Assembly (NCBI GenBank): GCA_033961575.1 | Contig: CM066740.1 | Span: 16,653,501-16,717,500 of the forward strand | Source of the DNA: Aselliscus stoliczkanus | Taxonomy: Eukaryota; Chordata; Mammalia; Chiroptera; Hipposideridae | DNA length: 64,000 nucleotides | Direction of reading: 5' to 3' | Shown: positions 46,901 through 60,393 of the stretch, piece after piece | How the letters are laid out: the number at the start of each line of letters is the position of its first letter | Position numbering within the stretch: position 1 is the stretch's first letter | Program-made: the position numbers and the translations under genes | The notes under the pieces: model-generated | What the model saw: the letters and a program-made list of their open reading frames with translations, nothing else | Told to the model about the DNA's origin: nothing | Database searches by the model: none

Positions 46901-49199
46901 GTGGGGGGGGTAAAGTGGAAAAAGCTAAAACCTCATCTCCCATAAATGATTAAAACTGAAAAATGAAGAATCAGCAACATAAGCGCACCATTCACTGATA
47001 CAGCGCTAAATGCCAAAAAATATCAGCTAAGAAGTTCAAAGTAATAGCCTCTGGGGAGCAAGAAATGGAGATAAAGAGAATTTAGGAGCACTGCTAGTCT
47101 TTCATCTATCTATACATGCATTAACAATTCTAATAAAAAATTAAAACCTACGAAAAAGACATCTCTCATGTGTAAATAGTAAACAGTTTGAATGTAGAAA
47201 AATCAGAATTGTTACCATTCTTTTAGAGTTAAAAACAAACAGGACTTTTTTTTTATATAAAGGCCAAAACCTAGCGAAGAACGAGCTGTCCCTTGATGAT
47301 ATGCTTCATGATAGTCTTCTTTGTATACACTATGGCATGAAATATATTTTGGTAAAACATTCCACTAAACTATAACGTGTAAAATCATATCTAAAAGCTT
47401 ATAAATAATATTTTCAATTTTAAAAGATAGGTATATTTCTACATTCATAGGTACAAAGATTTAACTTAACCAAAAGGAAATTTTTCAGCCAGTCTTATTT
47501 AATTCACCATAAAAGTGCTTCTACTTGCTGCCATGTTTATCTAGTGTCAACTCAAATCGTTTTCCTTAACTCACATACTATCAATTCTACTCTAACTGGG
47601 GCTCAAAAACCACTGTGCTGTAATCAAACATAATTCGGATTATAGCATTACGTTATACTAAAATGAGACAGATCTATGTAGAAATATTTTATAAACGACT
47701 AGAATTAGCTATCAATTTGTAATATTTTATTCTTTATCTCACTCAACACTCAGGCTGTTCTTCACTTCTACTTATACCCACCTGCCTCTAACACACTGAG
47801 CCAAACATCACATAAAAGTAAATACAAGGCACTGCATTAAAAATAAGCAAAAAAATATATTGTTGATGGGGGGACACATTCCTTTCTCAAAGGTATAATG
47901 CAACTCAGTTGTGCCCTCTGGGCAGGAATGCTCAGGTAAGAAGACAGGGGAACACAAGCTCCCCACATAAGGAGTCCTTGCATTAAATGTCAAAATAGTT
48001 CAAATACTAGAAAACTTTGATTCCATGCATCCAGATGAAAACCCTACATAGAATAGCCTTACTAACTATTTAACAAAGTTTTAGAAATTTAAAAAGTCCA
48101 AAAAGGTACTACCTCGATGAGAGCAGTAAATTACATCCTATCCAAAAAGGGAGATTATTTCAGGCTTTAACTTCACATTTCTTATCTGGAAGACTTCCTG
48201 GTTTTAAGAAACGTAAGGAACATGCAATATGTTCGAAGTGGTGAAAAAGCACTCTGAATAGATGAAATGACAATTGAATGCTGATACTATTTTATCTTGT
48301 TCTCATTGCAAACTTCCCTATAAAAGCATAAACACTAGACACAGCTTGATATCCCTGTCAGCCCTCACTTCCAGCAATTTAGACTGGATAGGGTGTTTCG
48401 AGAATGTTGGTAACAAGGTGAGCTAACAATACGGTAATCTGTGTCTTTCATAATTTTTAGAAGGTTACCTGAAGATATTGTTTGAAATATTGCCGAATGT
48501 TTTACAAGTCTTTTTCTACGATAGTTTCCTGCTTTAACAGAACTTCCTTTATATGCTTTGATTTGATAAAATGGCATCAGTGGTGTAGTTTACATTTAGA
48601 CTTAGTGAAAAGATTCACCCAGCGGCCTGGCTGTCGCTCGCCTGCATACATTTTAATACAGGTGGCGTCACACAGAATCGCCAGGGAATCAAGTTTGTCT
48701 TCATGTCCCCTCTCCTCTGATTTTCACAGCTTCTTCCTCCATTTCAGTGCCCTATTCCTCCTGTTCTTATCCCCATATTTTTCAGTATGCTCAAACTTCC
48801 CTCGTTCTCCAAAAATCACGAAGGTCCCAAATATTGCTGCACAATTCTATTGCTTGTTCTTTCTTGGGTTTCTCTCTCATTCCCCATTTCAAACGTTTAC
48901 TACACTGAATTGTCAGCAGGTGATTTTGTCAGAAGGTAAAGGAAAAAAGAGTTTAGCATTTATTATTTATTGAGATTCCCCTCGACTTGCAGAATCAAAT
49001 ATATTAGCACCATTCCTTACCTCTTGTCCTCAAATCTCCGGAGAAACATGCCGCTCTTCCCCTACAAGGCTGCCACCTGTGCAATAAATCAGGCCCCCAC
49101 CCCCACAACGTGGGACCCTGACTCACGGGTTATCCCTCTCTTATAGCGTCAATATTTTTTAATGTGATACTTCTGCATTTATAAATGTGCTAACATCTT

Positions 49200-49999
49200 C
49201 CTCATCCTTCATAACAATTGTTTCTTAAGTCCTATTCTGAACCCCACTTTCAAGTCATAGCCTGATTGATCTCCTTTGCCCACCACACTTCTCTCGAGAG
49301 TGATTCACACTGGGCTTCGTTTCTCCATTTCTCCACCCTTCCCTTCTCAGCCACTGCTATCTGGCTTCCCCAGCCACCATTCTCCTCAATCTTCTTGAAT
49401 AAATTTAGGAATCACCTCACTGGAAAACCAATCGCATATTCTGTGCTCACCCTGCTTGAGCACAGACCGTCACTGCTGACGGGGTCCCTCAGGTTTTCAC
49501 TCTTTTCTCACGTGATCTCATCCACATCTAGGGCTCCAATTAGTTTCTATATGAATATCATTCCCAAATATTAGTTACAGCCCTCACGTTCCTCTACCTT
49601 CTTAACATACTTACCCGGGGAGTCCAAATGATGGTGGCTTTTATTTACCATTTTCAAAACTACTCGCCCTAACCAAGCCTACTCCTCCTACTGCAGATTC
49701 TGGTTCCCATTATTATGACATCATCACCCACTCATTCTCCAAAGCTAAAAATGTCAGAATCATGTGATTTTTCTCTTCTCCCTAACTTCCAGACATCTAA
49801 TTTTTCTCTAAATCTTTTCATTCTCCTTTTATGCTTTATAAAACTCTCAAATTCATCATCACAATTTCTACTTGCCAATCTTTGCTTTAGAGTTTTTATC
49901 TTCTTTTGCCTAAACCATCTTAAAAGCCTCTTAATTGGTCTACTAATCCCCAATCTTTCTCCACTCTAATCACTGCTCCATGCTACATCCAGAAGTATT
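49200..49999 (+). repeat. L2 LINE fragment (ORF2 end to 3' region)
   Basis: CTCTTTTCTCACGTGATCTC, AATATCATTCCCAAATATTA and AAGCCTCTTAATTGGTCTAC follow the L2 order in sense direction. Confidence 0.72.
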
Positions 50000-50489
50000 C
50001 TGGTTAAAGTGCAGAATTCAGTCGGAGAAGTTAGATCCATGGATTCTTTTTTGAACAGCTCAAATGGGTAGTGCTGTTCCTGATTCGCTTTCACAATGTA
50101 GCAGCCCTACTTTGAATAAATTTTTTTTGACCTAACCAGTAATTAACAAAGCAGGTCAAAGTCTCGTTACTCTAAGAAAATATGTAGTAGCATAACTGAA
50201 CCAGCAGAAATGTCTGCAAATGTTTTTGCACAACTAATAAACATGAAATATGACTACAGGATCACTGCCAGATTTTGTTAAATACGCGAGTTTAAATCTT
50301 TTTTTAGTATTTCAAAACTAATTATTTTAGAATAAATTTCATCGATAGTTTGTTTCTCTTAAAGATTACACTTTATATATGCACTTACAAAAATACCTAG
50401 AACTCATAACAGATCCATCCAGCGATAAACTGGTTCCTAAATTCAGCCATGATGGAGGTGAACGAAGAAAAGTAATCTTAAGTAACCAG

Positions 50490-51180
50490 CTCAAAACCTG
50501 ACTCTCACCCCTCCACTGCTGTCATTTACTCTAAGCCCCTGTCGTCTCCTGCCCATTTATGGGAGTAGTCACGACTGGCTCCTCTACTTTCACTCTAGTT
50601 CTCAACAATATCCTCCAGAGTGGCTGAGCCACCGTTTTAAAACATAAAATGGATTCTGTTCCCCTTCTGTTAAAACTGTCCACAGGCTCCCACTGCACTT
50701 AGAAAAACATTCAAACGCTCATCTACGGCCTCCAGGAGCCTCCCTGATTTGGCACCCTGCTGCCCTTGAGTCTGTCTGCTACCGCTGCTCTCTGTCTTGT
50801 CTGCTCGCCTCCTGGATACTCTTCAAACATGCCCAGATTATTTCCCGTCTCTCATTTCTCATCTTCACTATTTTCTGTTCTTGCTGCCTGAAATGATCTT
50901 CCCAGATATCCACATGCATATCCCTGATTCTCATTTTTGTCTCAGTATTACCTCCCCAGAGAGTGAATCCAAACACCCAGTCTAAAGTAGCCACCCTCCT
51001 CTCTCTCACACCTTCAGCCACTCTCCCTGTTAGTTTCATTTTCATCATAATACTTATCTGAAACTATCTTTGCTTACTGTCTCTCCCTCACTAGAAATTC
51101 ACTCATTGTTCCATCTCCTCTAACATAGGACAGTGCCTTGACATATACAGGAGGCATTCAGATACTGATCAATTAATAAA
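50490..51180 (+). repeat. L2 LINE 3' end
   Basis: TCCACAGGCTCCCACTGCAC, ATTCAAACGCTCATCTACGG, TGCCTGAAATGATCTTCCC, TAATACTTATCTGAAACTAT and a final AATTAATAAATACTTGC are the ordered L2 3' landmarks. It overlaps in content with the preceding L2, so it is a separate copy. Confidence 0.78.
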
Positions 51181-51229
51181 TACTTGCTAATTTCTCTCAA
51201 AATTCTATCTCCTGAGCTACAGGCTCATA

Positions 51230-51830
51230 TTTTCTTGCCTAATCTCTAAATATGTCCCATGGGCACCATAAAATCAACAATGTCCACAACTTATCACATT
51301 ACTTCCTAAATCTGTCTGTCTCTGGTATTCTCTATCTTAATTAATGGCACCCAGACATACCTGTTCAGTCTCTTTTATTCCCACTATCTGATCTGCCATC
51401 AAAACCTTTCAATTCGATAGCTTGCAGATCTTTCAAATATATTCCCTTTTCTCTATCTCCATTGTCACTGCCTTAGTCCACACTCTCATTATCTCTCCCT
51501 TAACTTCTACAACCTTCTATTTATTTTCTCTTCTATTTATTTTCCTCACATCATCCATCCCCAATACCACCATCAGCATGAGATTTCCAAAATACAAATA
51601 TGACCCTATTTCTCCCCTGGTTGAAATCATTCACCAGTTCCCCCTCACCTATAAAATTTAAATTACTTAATATGTCCTAAGGGCCTCACATCCCTCCCTT
51701 AACTGTTCAAACTTCTTTTCTTTTACTTCCAGCCACACTGGGCCACTTGCTTGTCCCTAAATCCATTGCTTCCTACTGCAGAAACCCCATCTTAGTCATC
51801 TCAAGTAAAGCCTATTCCTGACCCATCTAG
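51230..51830 (+). repeat. L2 LINE fragment, third copy
   Basis: AATCAACAATGTCCACAACT, CACTGCCTTAGTCCACACTC, TGAAATCATTCACCAGTTCC and TTCCAGCCACACTGGGCCAC follow L2 sense order again. Confidence 0.72.
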
Positions 51831-51863
51831 CAGATTTAGAGTACTGGGTACTACTACACAATA

Positions 51864-52527
51864 CAGTTGCTCCTCATTATTCGTGGAGTCTGTGTTTGTG
51901 AATTTGCCTCTGTGTTAACATTTATTTTTAACCCTTAATCCCAATACCAATATTCACAGTGCTCTTGTGGTCATCTGTGGAAGGCACAGAGCAGCTTTAA
52001 AAAGGTGCCCTGAGAGAAGCATGAGTCCCCAATTTAGGGGCAACGAGGCAAGGTTTTGCCGTCTTGTTTCAGCTCTCACACAAAACAACAAGTATTCTTC
52101 TTATGGCCTTGTTAGCCACATGGTTTTCACATTTTTTTGCATTTTTGTTGGTGATTATGCTGTCTAAAATGGCCCTCAAGCATAGTGCGTTTACGTGCTG
52201 TCTAGTGTCTCTACGCACAAGGCTGGTCATGTGCTTTATGGAGAAAGTACAGATGTTTGATGAGGTTCCTTCAGGCATGAGTTATAGTGCTGTTGGCCAT
52301 TCAATATTAATGAACCAATAATATACACCTATTAAGGTGTCTTTAAACAGAAACACACACACAACAAGGTTATGTATTGACCAGTTCATGAATACATGAG
52401 CAGAGGCTCGTGGAAACCTGACCTTGTATTTCCCCCAGGAACAATGGCTTGGAATTGGCTAATTCAGTGTTCACAGAGAATTCACAGAACAGGACTACCA
52501 GGAATCACAAATAACAAGAATTAACTG
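51864..52527 (+). mobile_element. Tigger-like (pogo superfamily) non-autonomous element
   Basis: The left end CAGTTGCTCCTCATTATTCG and the complement of the right end (CAGTTAATTCTTGTTATTTG) are imperfect inverted repeats, with TA to the left. Near 52225-52310 the plus strand reads a psq-type helix-turn-helix remnant (SGMSYSAVG) as found at the start of Tigger transposases. The catalytic domain is absent. Confidence 0.8.
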
Positions 52528-52859
52528 TGCTTTCATTTACATGTGTTTCTACCACAAAACTAGTGGGCTCTCTCACGGCTGAAATCGCGTCTTATTTATC
52601 TTTGAACTCCAACTCTTACTATTATGCAGAAATACTGACATTAGTATTCACTGCATGTAATTTTTAAAAATGTGGTATTTCATCATTGTAATGCGATCTG
52701 CCCTATATGTTTAGACCTCATGGTAAGGTCCCCCACACTGCTCCCTACACTGCACAGAGGCCGTGCTCAATTGCAGTTCATGGTCTGAACTCCATTCTCC
52801 ATCCCTGGCCTTTCAATTCTTTTGATATGCTCTTTAGGCTCAAACATAAAAATCACAGT

Positions 52860-53770
52860 TAAATGAGAAAGCGTTTATTGAGATTTACTTTTCATCGGGC
52901 CAGTTAGCCCAAATGGGCTTAGACCAAAAAACTGTTAGACAAGCTTCTAGACAAAATGGAAGACTGAGCACACATGCCTACATTTCCTACCTCCTGAAAA
53001 CAGAAAAGATAACTTTTTAAAGAAAATAAAATGCCGACAATACTGGAAGGTAGGAGAGAAATGAAAGAGACAGAGATTAGCAAACCAGAAATTTTAGGAA
53101 ATTCTTAGAAGTTAGAAAGCAGATAAATGAGGCTTGCATGTCCAGCAAAAAGACAGGCTTGATAATCTGAAAGTAATTTTCTCACAAAATAGCTAGCAAT
53201 GCTAATTAAAATATCAAAAATATCCTCTCAGATACAAAAACAAGTCCCCAAGAAAATCACCATAGGTCACCATGAAGAGGATAAAAACAAACCAGTAAAA
53301 GCAGGTGCTGACGCCATGGTTGCTCTAGGTACAGATTTCAGTACCTACAAGTTCAGGTCAGGCCTTGGGGTCTGTTCAAGATGGAGAATTCCAGCTTAGA
53401 CCCCTCCATGTAAAGCTGGGACTTTCCGGGACAAATCCTGCCTCCCCCTGCCCTTGTAAAAAAGTGGACTGGCAAAGATGTGCCTATTGGCAGAGGAAGC
53501 CTGTCTCAGCCCGGACTCCGTATGAAGGGGAAATATCACCTGAGAATGTGTACCGTAGCTACTCTCAAGGATTCAGGGTTCCAATGTACCTACCGAGTTC
53601 GGGAAACCCCAAGCAGAGAAATTACAAAGGTGCCCAAGAAAAGCCTTAGCAAATCTTCCCTGGAGGAATGTGCCCGCCAACCAGGCGGCACAGGGTCCCC
53701 TGAATAAAAACTCAGCCAAGCATGAGCTCACAGTTCAAAAAATCACAAAAATCACTCAAGAAAAAAAAAA
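52860..53770. other. Unclassified segment with coding-like GC at 53260-53700
   Basis: Two overlapping plus-strand open stretches (53199-53399 and 53365-53649) lie here. Codon content is not convincing, there is no domain I recognise, and AAACTCAGCCAAGCATGAGC near 53707 resembles old L1 5' sequence. It could be an old L1 5' region or a decayed retrocopy. Confidence 0.35.
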
Positions 53771-53999
53771 AAGTCACTGAGAACATAAGAAAGCAATACT
53801 GTTATAAAGGAAAGCAGACAGTATTGAATAAACATTATAATCTAAGGCATCACAAGTAAGCACAGCTCCTTCCAAGTGGATTTTCTCTGGGCCTCCCTTA
53901 AGTGCATGTGTGCTCAATTTTGTTTTAATAGCAGAATCAATAGTTACTGTATAAAGTTGAAAATCAGACATGTTTTTTTTTAAGACATGTAGTATAATT

Positions 54000-54190
54000 T
54001 AAAAATTTACAATACTCGCACCCAGAGTAAGCACCACCTCCTTCCCAAGAAGCATTTGGAAATGTATGAGGACATTTTTGATGTCCCAATGGCTGTGGTA
54101 GAGAACAGGGGCACTAAATTTTAAGTCGTGTTCAGGACAATCCCAAATGATGGAGTACAGTACTGCCAAACATGGCAATTGCAAATTGTT
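54000..54190 (+). repeat. MER20 (hAT-Charlie)
   Basis: AGCATTTGGAAATGTATGAG, GACATTTTTGATGTCCCAAT and GTGTTCAGGACAATCCCAAA keep the MER20 order in sense direction. Confidence 0.65.
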
Positions 54191-55969
54191 GAAAAATACT
54201 TTACTTAAATCCGAAATTGTTATCGATGATTAACTCTATGAAGTAAGACTAGGAACAAAAACTTTAAATTATCATTGTACCTTAATTCTTCTGTACTATT
54301 TTAACTCTGTTTGCTGTGTAACATTAATGTTTAAAAATCTGATTAGAAATAAATTTGCCTAAGTAATTTGGGAGAAAGTTATCCTGCTCGTTGATCAACA
54401 AAAGTTCCTTCAGATAAATGGTTTGTTCAGAGCCCCAAGGACAGAAGTTTACTTGACTCCCCTGTAGTTCTGAGACTCAGAAAAGTAGTCTCTTCAAACA
54501 CTTCAATATTTCTTAGCTAAAATATCATCAGAATAGAAACGGGCTTCCTGATGCTGGCTGCGTGCTCATGCAGGGAGCACCTGACACCTCTTCTGGGAGG
54601 CAGCAGCTGCAACCCCCAATGCTCTCCATGGCTGGCAGAAGCCCAAGGAATGATTCAAGACTCAAAACAATAACCATGGGTACATCTGAAGTGGTGAGGT
54701 AGGATGGCTCTGGGGTGCAGTTCAATAATATACCACTTAGTAAACTAATGAAAGCCTCTTAATTGTTAACAATTTGATCAATGAGGCAGGTGGGGTTTAG
54801 ACTGATGGAAGGCCAACAGACGAAACATTTGCACAGATGAAAATCGAAAATTAGGATATAATTGATGTGTACTAAGCAGACAGGAAATAATTATTAAAAA
54901 GAAAACTTATACCTATTCCAGAACTTTGCCTTTCAAAGATGACAAATTCTCACCACACACACATGCACATATGCACACACGCACAATTTGGATTTACCAT
55001 CCTGACTACTTCATAATAATTTCTTCTATGCTTTTGCTTTCCCTCACTGTTCCTTCATGGTACACAGACTAGCTAGTATACACAGGCATTCTGCACTTAT
55101 ATTTTACTAAATGGACAATATATTTAGATCAACATCAAACTGAGTTAGGGTGAGCAAAAAATAAACTAGTTCTTTGAAAATATTCCCCTTTTTCCATTAT
55201 TGCTAATTCATTCAAGTTTTATCTTAAAATTTCAGTAAGTTATTTTGCTGTTTAGCGTAACAATAAAAACCAAACAAAAATCCTAGTATTCCTTGTATCA
55301 TTCTAGAATTTTAATGCTTTTATTATGAAACTATTATCAACTGTTTTGTATGTAGCTGTTCTACATAAGGCAATCTTTACTGATAAGCTAGAATAAAATT
55401 ATTCTTAAAAAAAACTATTATGTGGTGGTTATTAAGCATTTTATTTAAATAAACTTCTTGCATATAGAAAGATTAGAACAGGTACAAATATTATCGAAAC
55501 AATTCTTGCATTAAAAAAACTAGAACAAACACCATTAGGAAAAAACCTGACTCAAGAACTAGCTCAACGCAGACCTGGGACTTACAGCACCTTGAAACAC
55601 AAGGAAAGTCTTCTTGCAAAAGAAAGTACTTAAGAAAACACATCAAAAGGTCCACAGAATTTGCAAATTGGGTGACTGCTCAAGAATTTAATTAGTAAAA
55701 GGAAACACATGATACATAAATTCAGCAGAAAAAAGCACTCCAAGAGAAGGTAGGTAGAAGTATTTGGAAATATTTGTTTAATCAAAAGTGTCAAAGATAA
55801 ATCCTTAGGGTAATGACATAATAAACAAAACAGTGACAGTCAAGTATATTGTAAGCTGTTGGAAGAAAGCATGTTAACAGAAGGACAGTATCCAGCAAAG
55901 CCTAGAAAAAAGGAAGTAACAAACAGGTCTCTAAAATTGCTCAGGGAGAACTTGCCTACTCTGTATCCC

Positions 55970-56015
55970 TGGGTTTCTCAGTCTTGGCACTAACGACATT
56001 TAGGCCAAATTTCTC
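55970..56015 (-). repeat. MER20 fragment
   Basis: GGTTTCTCAGTCTTGGCACT and the following GACATTTAGGCC are one MER20 end only. Confidence 0.55.
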
Positions 56016-58184
56016 TTTTTAAAATCTAGCTTTCCATCTATTCAACCTAATTCTTCTATTCTCTAATTAAACTCTGTTCTAACCACACTGACCTTTTTAC
56101 ACTTATGCACAACCAAACCACACATCTCATTCCCACCTCAATGCTTCATTCATGTTACCCACGCCAAACAATATTATTTTTTCTTGGCTATTCAATACCT
56201 AATCAATTTATGGCCTCCTTCTTGCTTTTTTAGAGTCAAAATTTTAGAGCTAAAAGGGATCTTAAGACTCATCTCAAAATTAATTCAGTGAATGGTGATT
56301 CTCTCCCTAAAAGATGAGAATTTCTTTTCCAAAACTCTTTCAGAATGTACAGTCTGCTGCACATGATAAAACACTATTTATATGCTAATCTGTGTTGCTT
56401 CCTAATTTATGCAATAATAAATATTAAGCATAGCCTACCATCATGGGACAATGCCTGGCTGAAAGGCTACAACGACAGTTTCTTTCCTCAAATAAACTAT
56501 ATAAAGTATCCTTTTTATTATGTGAAATTCTGGTATACACATAATACACACAGATTTACTTTTGGTGAAAATTTCTACTTGAGTAACAAATTCTAAGTTT
56601 TTTTTTTTGTCGATATTTTGGGAAAGAGGAAACTGCAGACAAAAGAAAGGCAATAAAGAGATAGCAGAGTAGGAGAAGATATTTGCAGTGCACTCTTAGA
56701 AGCAGAGACAAAACAAAGTTCCCGCCTTCCATCTAAAATCAGGCTGTTGGGAAGGAAAGAAAGGAGATGAGAAGGACGGACAGCCAAGTCAGTGTTCCAT
56801 CATGTTATGTTCTGATAAGTAGTGGCATAAAATTATCATGGGTGGAAAGGAACTATAAATACCCACTCGGTGACAGCAACCTAAGTGAGTTAAATAAAGG
56901 TTACTAAAAGCTTACTTTTTAAAAATTTCAAACATCCACATCATTCTATTCTGGAACAACCATTGGAACCAGAAGTTGGGGTTAGTAACTTTCATGTGAC
57001 AATAAGAAAGGCTCTAAATAAAACACCCTAATAAATGCTTCTTAGGATTTATAAGCACTCCCCCTCCCATCCCCAGACTGGGAATCCTGAAAAGTTTCTT
57101 TCAAGACAGTAATGGTAAATGGAAATTATTGTAATTGTACCTGGCATTTCCAAATTTAATTGCATAAAATGTCACTGATAATCTGTTTGACACATTTTAC
57201 TTAATGTTTTAATTGGGTGAACATTAAAAGTTTATAAGGATCTTTAAGGGTTCATTCACAATCTCAGACTAAACTTCTTTCCCCCATAACATCTTAAATT
57301 ACTTCAGGGAAAACTTCTCTACCTCGTGGTCCCCAAGACCTTAACGCTAAGGATGGCCAGGGCACACTGTGACCACTTCACCTGTGTGCCTCACAAGGTA
57401 TTCCCACCTTTATAAAAAAGTGGCTGAAACTTTTTTCAAAAGATTACTAGTTTTGAAAAGAAAATGGAAAACATTTGAATCAACTTATATAAAAATATGC
57501 ATGACTATCATTTAATTTATAAAATAAGCAACTTCAATGCATTCAATTTATTTAACTTATTACCCAAGTTTCTAATATCAAAGGCCCAAATAAAAGGATA
57601 TTTAATAGATGAATATAAAGACAACTAATTTTATTTATGTAAAGCTAAATTTTCCATAAAATATTTTATATGTATACAGACATACATATTCTAGGTAAAT
57701 TAAAAAGACAAATCCACTTAAAGACAGCTACATTAATGTAAAACATTAAAGAATCCCTATCATGTGATAATGAACCATTACAAACATATGCAAGTATGGT
57801 CATTTTTGTTTCATTCAAAATAAAATGCTGCCTTATCAAACACTACTTACTTTTGTGGACTTTTAGGGGGAAAGCAGGAGAAAAAAAGTCAGGATTGTGT
57901 GAATTTTATAAAATCTTTAGATTATGTTGGAAGGAATCTTTGAGGTCACACAGTCATCACCCAATATTTAATTTGCATTTGTAAACACACTAAAATGTCA
58001 TGCAAAAGTAAGACTTATTAACATTAGTCAACAACACATATTTATTGGATTACTTTAAAAGCAAAGTTCTCTTAAAAATATTTACTAACTGACGCATAGC
58101 TCTTATAAAGAAAAATATGAAAGTTATGAATCAAGTAAAGTCAACTGAAAACATGTTCACTCAACAAATAGAGAACGAAAGAAT

Positions 58185-58340
58185 ACTGACGTTTACTGAA
58201 CACTTAATACGTACCACTCTCTGCTAGACACTTTACTGACATTATCCAATTTAAGTCCTAAACCAATGCTATAAAGTAAATATTCCAATCCCCTATTTAG
58301 AGATGAGGTATACTGAGTTCAGCAGTAACACCACACACAT
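58185..58340 (-). repeat. MIR SINE
   Basis: TTTACTGAACACTTAATACG, TTATCCAATTTAAGTCCTAA and TTAGAGATGAGGTATACTGA are the complement of MIR. Confidence 0.6.
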
Positions 58341-58860
58341 CTGTGCTCCAGCAAGCTCACTGCTTGTCCCACATACACCTATGAGCCCTGAACTAAGTGA
58401 AGGGCTGGGAGTTAGAAAAACTGGGATTACAACCTACGTCCAGAACTTTCCTGCCATGACGAGTAAGAAAATAATAAATACAATGAAATAAAGTACCTAA
58501 TTTCAAGGAATTGTATGAGTCAACTATATAAGAAGCAGTGAAAATATTTTGCTAGTAAGCAAAGCTGCAGGTAATCTTTACTATAGTTAATGAAAGGCCA
58601 ATGTTTGCATTAGTAGGAAAGGAACTCAAGCACTAAGTCAGTAATAGCAATAAAGTATTTATAGTATTATCCTATAATTTATAAACTCTGTCATTATTGT
58701 ATTAAAACAAAAATTTCTATAACTTCCAAAGTTTGGAAGCTACTGTGACATTAGTTCTCATTATATCACCAGATTAAAAGCTATTCAAATGAGCTGCAAC
58801 TAGGGGTAGTTTTCCCATTATCTTAGAGAGCCATTATTTTTTGTACAAAATAGAATTTCT

Positions 58861-59016
58861 TTTATTTATTTATTTTTTATTTAGCTGAGCCATCCTGCCA
58901 CCTATTGGCAGCTCAGCGGCAGCTCCGCCCGGGCTGGGCATCGAACTGCTGTTGCTCAGAGCTCAGCTCGCACTCTTGAGTGAGCTCTTAACCAACTGAG
59001 CCACTCGGCCGGCCCC
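58861..59016 (-). repeat. Medium-form bat SINE, copy 3
   Basis: A TTTATTT tail, AGCTGAGCCATCCTGCCACC, CATCGAACTGCTGTTGCTCA, ending CCACTCGGCCGGCCCC. Flanks CAAAATAGAATTTCT (58846-58860) and CAAAATAGAATTTAT (59017-59031) form the target duplication. Confidence 0.93.
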
Positions 59017-59029
59017 CAAAATAGAATTT

Positions 59030-59033
<4 letters not shown>

Positions 59034-59067
<34 letters not shown>
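59034..59067 (+). repeat. (AC)n microsatellite
   Basis: Seventeen AC units directly next to the SINE target duplication. Confidence 0.97.
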
Positions 59068-59075
<8 letters not shown>

Positions 59076-59603
59076 CTGTATTTGATACAAGACCATGGGA
59101 GTTATATTGTTCTTTATATGAAAACCAAGTTGAATGCTTTGGAAAGACCCAAAGAAAGCAAATGACAAAACAGGAAAACAAAAAACCAAATTACTGTATA
59201 ACTAAGTGTGAGCAAGACAATTATAAATAATTGCAGAGTCATAAAACACTATAAGGATCCTACACTCAGATTCCTTCACAAACATTTAAGTTCTTGCTCC
59301 AAAGCTAGGAGTCGGTGATAATGCACTTGTTTACATGCGAATGTTGACCCAGAGTTCCAGGAAATAGATGCATACTCAAAGAAAATACTAGCACATGAAT
59401 ATATATAATTTTTAAGTAGAAGTATATTATTTAAGGTATATGTGAATCATTTTTTGACTCATTTAAATCAACTTTCAATCAACCAAAAAACTACCACCAG
59501 TCATAATCAAATCAGATTAAAGGGTTTTACTCATGTGCTCATATAGGTATAAAATTTTTGTCAGGAATGATATACAGGAAACTGCTGGCAATAGTTACGT
59601 TCA

Positions 59604-59805
59604 GGACAGTATTTCTCAGCCTCAGCAATATGACACTGTGGGCTGGCTAATTCTGTGTTGTGGGGCCTGCCCTGTGCATTGTGTGCAGCATCCCATCTCC
59701 ATCTGATCGATATCTGCCAATAGCAACTCCCTCCCAGTTAGGACAGCCAAATGTCCCTGGGGGAGTGAGGCGAGGGCAGCAAAACTGTCCCTGGCTAAGA
59801 AACAT
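59604..59805 (-). repeat. MER20 (hAT-Charlie)
   Basis: CAGTATTTCTCAGCCTCAGC, GGGCTGGCTAATTCTGTGTT, GCCCTGTGCATTGTGTGC and ATGTCCCTGGGGGAGTG follow the MER20 complement almost end to end. Confidence 0.8.
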
Positions 59806-59885
59806 GGATTTACAGAGAGAGAAGTGAGGATGGGGCAAAGACTCGACCAGTTCTCCTTTTCTGAACCATCTGAATTATCACTGGG

Positions 59886-60393
59886 GTAGGCTGAATAATG
59901 GTCCCTGAATGATGATCAAAAGAAATCATGTCTTAGTACCTGGTATCTGTGAATGTTACCTTCTTTGGGAAAGGGGTCTCTGCAGTTGTGATTAAGTTAA
60001 GAATCCTGTGACGGGGATTATCCTTGATCATCAGGTATGCCCTAAATGCCATCATATGTGTCTTCATAAGAGAGAGCAAAGGGAGACTGCTGCCGCCCTC
60101 CCCCACCCACACCCACACCCACACACACAGGTGATGGGATAGCTGAAAGATCTGTAATCCCGCCTCTGAAGACCGCAGTGACACAACCACAAACCAGGTA
60201 AAGATGGGGGGCTCCAGCGGAGCAAGTTTTCTTCTCTGGCCTTCCTAGGGAGCACAGCCCTGCTCATGCCCTGACTTTGGCCCAGTGATGCTGATTTCAG
60301 ACATCTGGCCTTAGAGTGAATTTCTTTTGTTTTGAGCCATCAAGTTTGTGGCAATGTGTTACAGCAGCCACAGGAAAGGAATACAATCACATA
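59886..60393 (+). repeat. ERVL-MaLR-type LTR (MLT1-like)
   Basis: GGTAGGCTGAATAATGGTCC, TTGTGATTAAGTTAAGAATC, a central simple CCCACA tract near 60103-60127, TGATTTCAGACATCTGGCC and TTGAGCCATCAAGTTTGTGG follow the MaLR LTR order to the end near GGAATACAAT. It is a solo LTR; no internal retroviral coding sequence was seen beside it. Confidence 0.7.

Noticed and set aside
48482..48973. Longest plus-strand open frame in its region (163 codons)
   Set aside because: Low-complexity, Ser/Phe/Leu-rich translation of pyrimidine-rich DNA; no motif and no splice evidence.
54528..54725. Minus-strand open frame of 65 codons with Cys/Ser-rich text
   Set aside because: Short, no recognised family, and no supporting exon structure or tail.
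59034..59067. Regularly spaced repeat considered as an array
   Set aside because: Simple dinucleotide repeat without spacers; not CRISPR, and the genome is eukaryotic.
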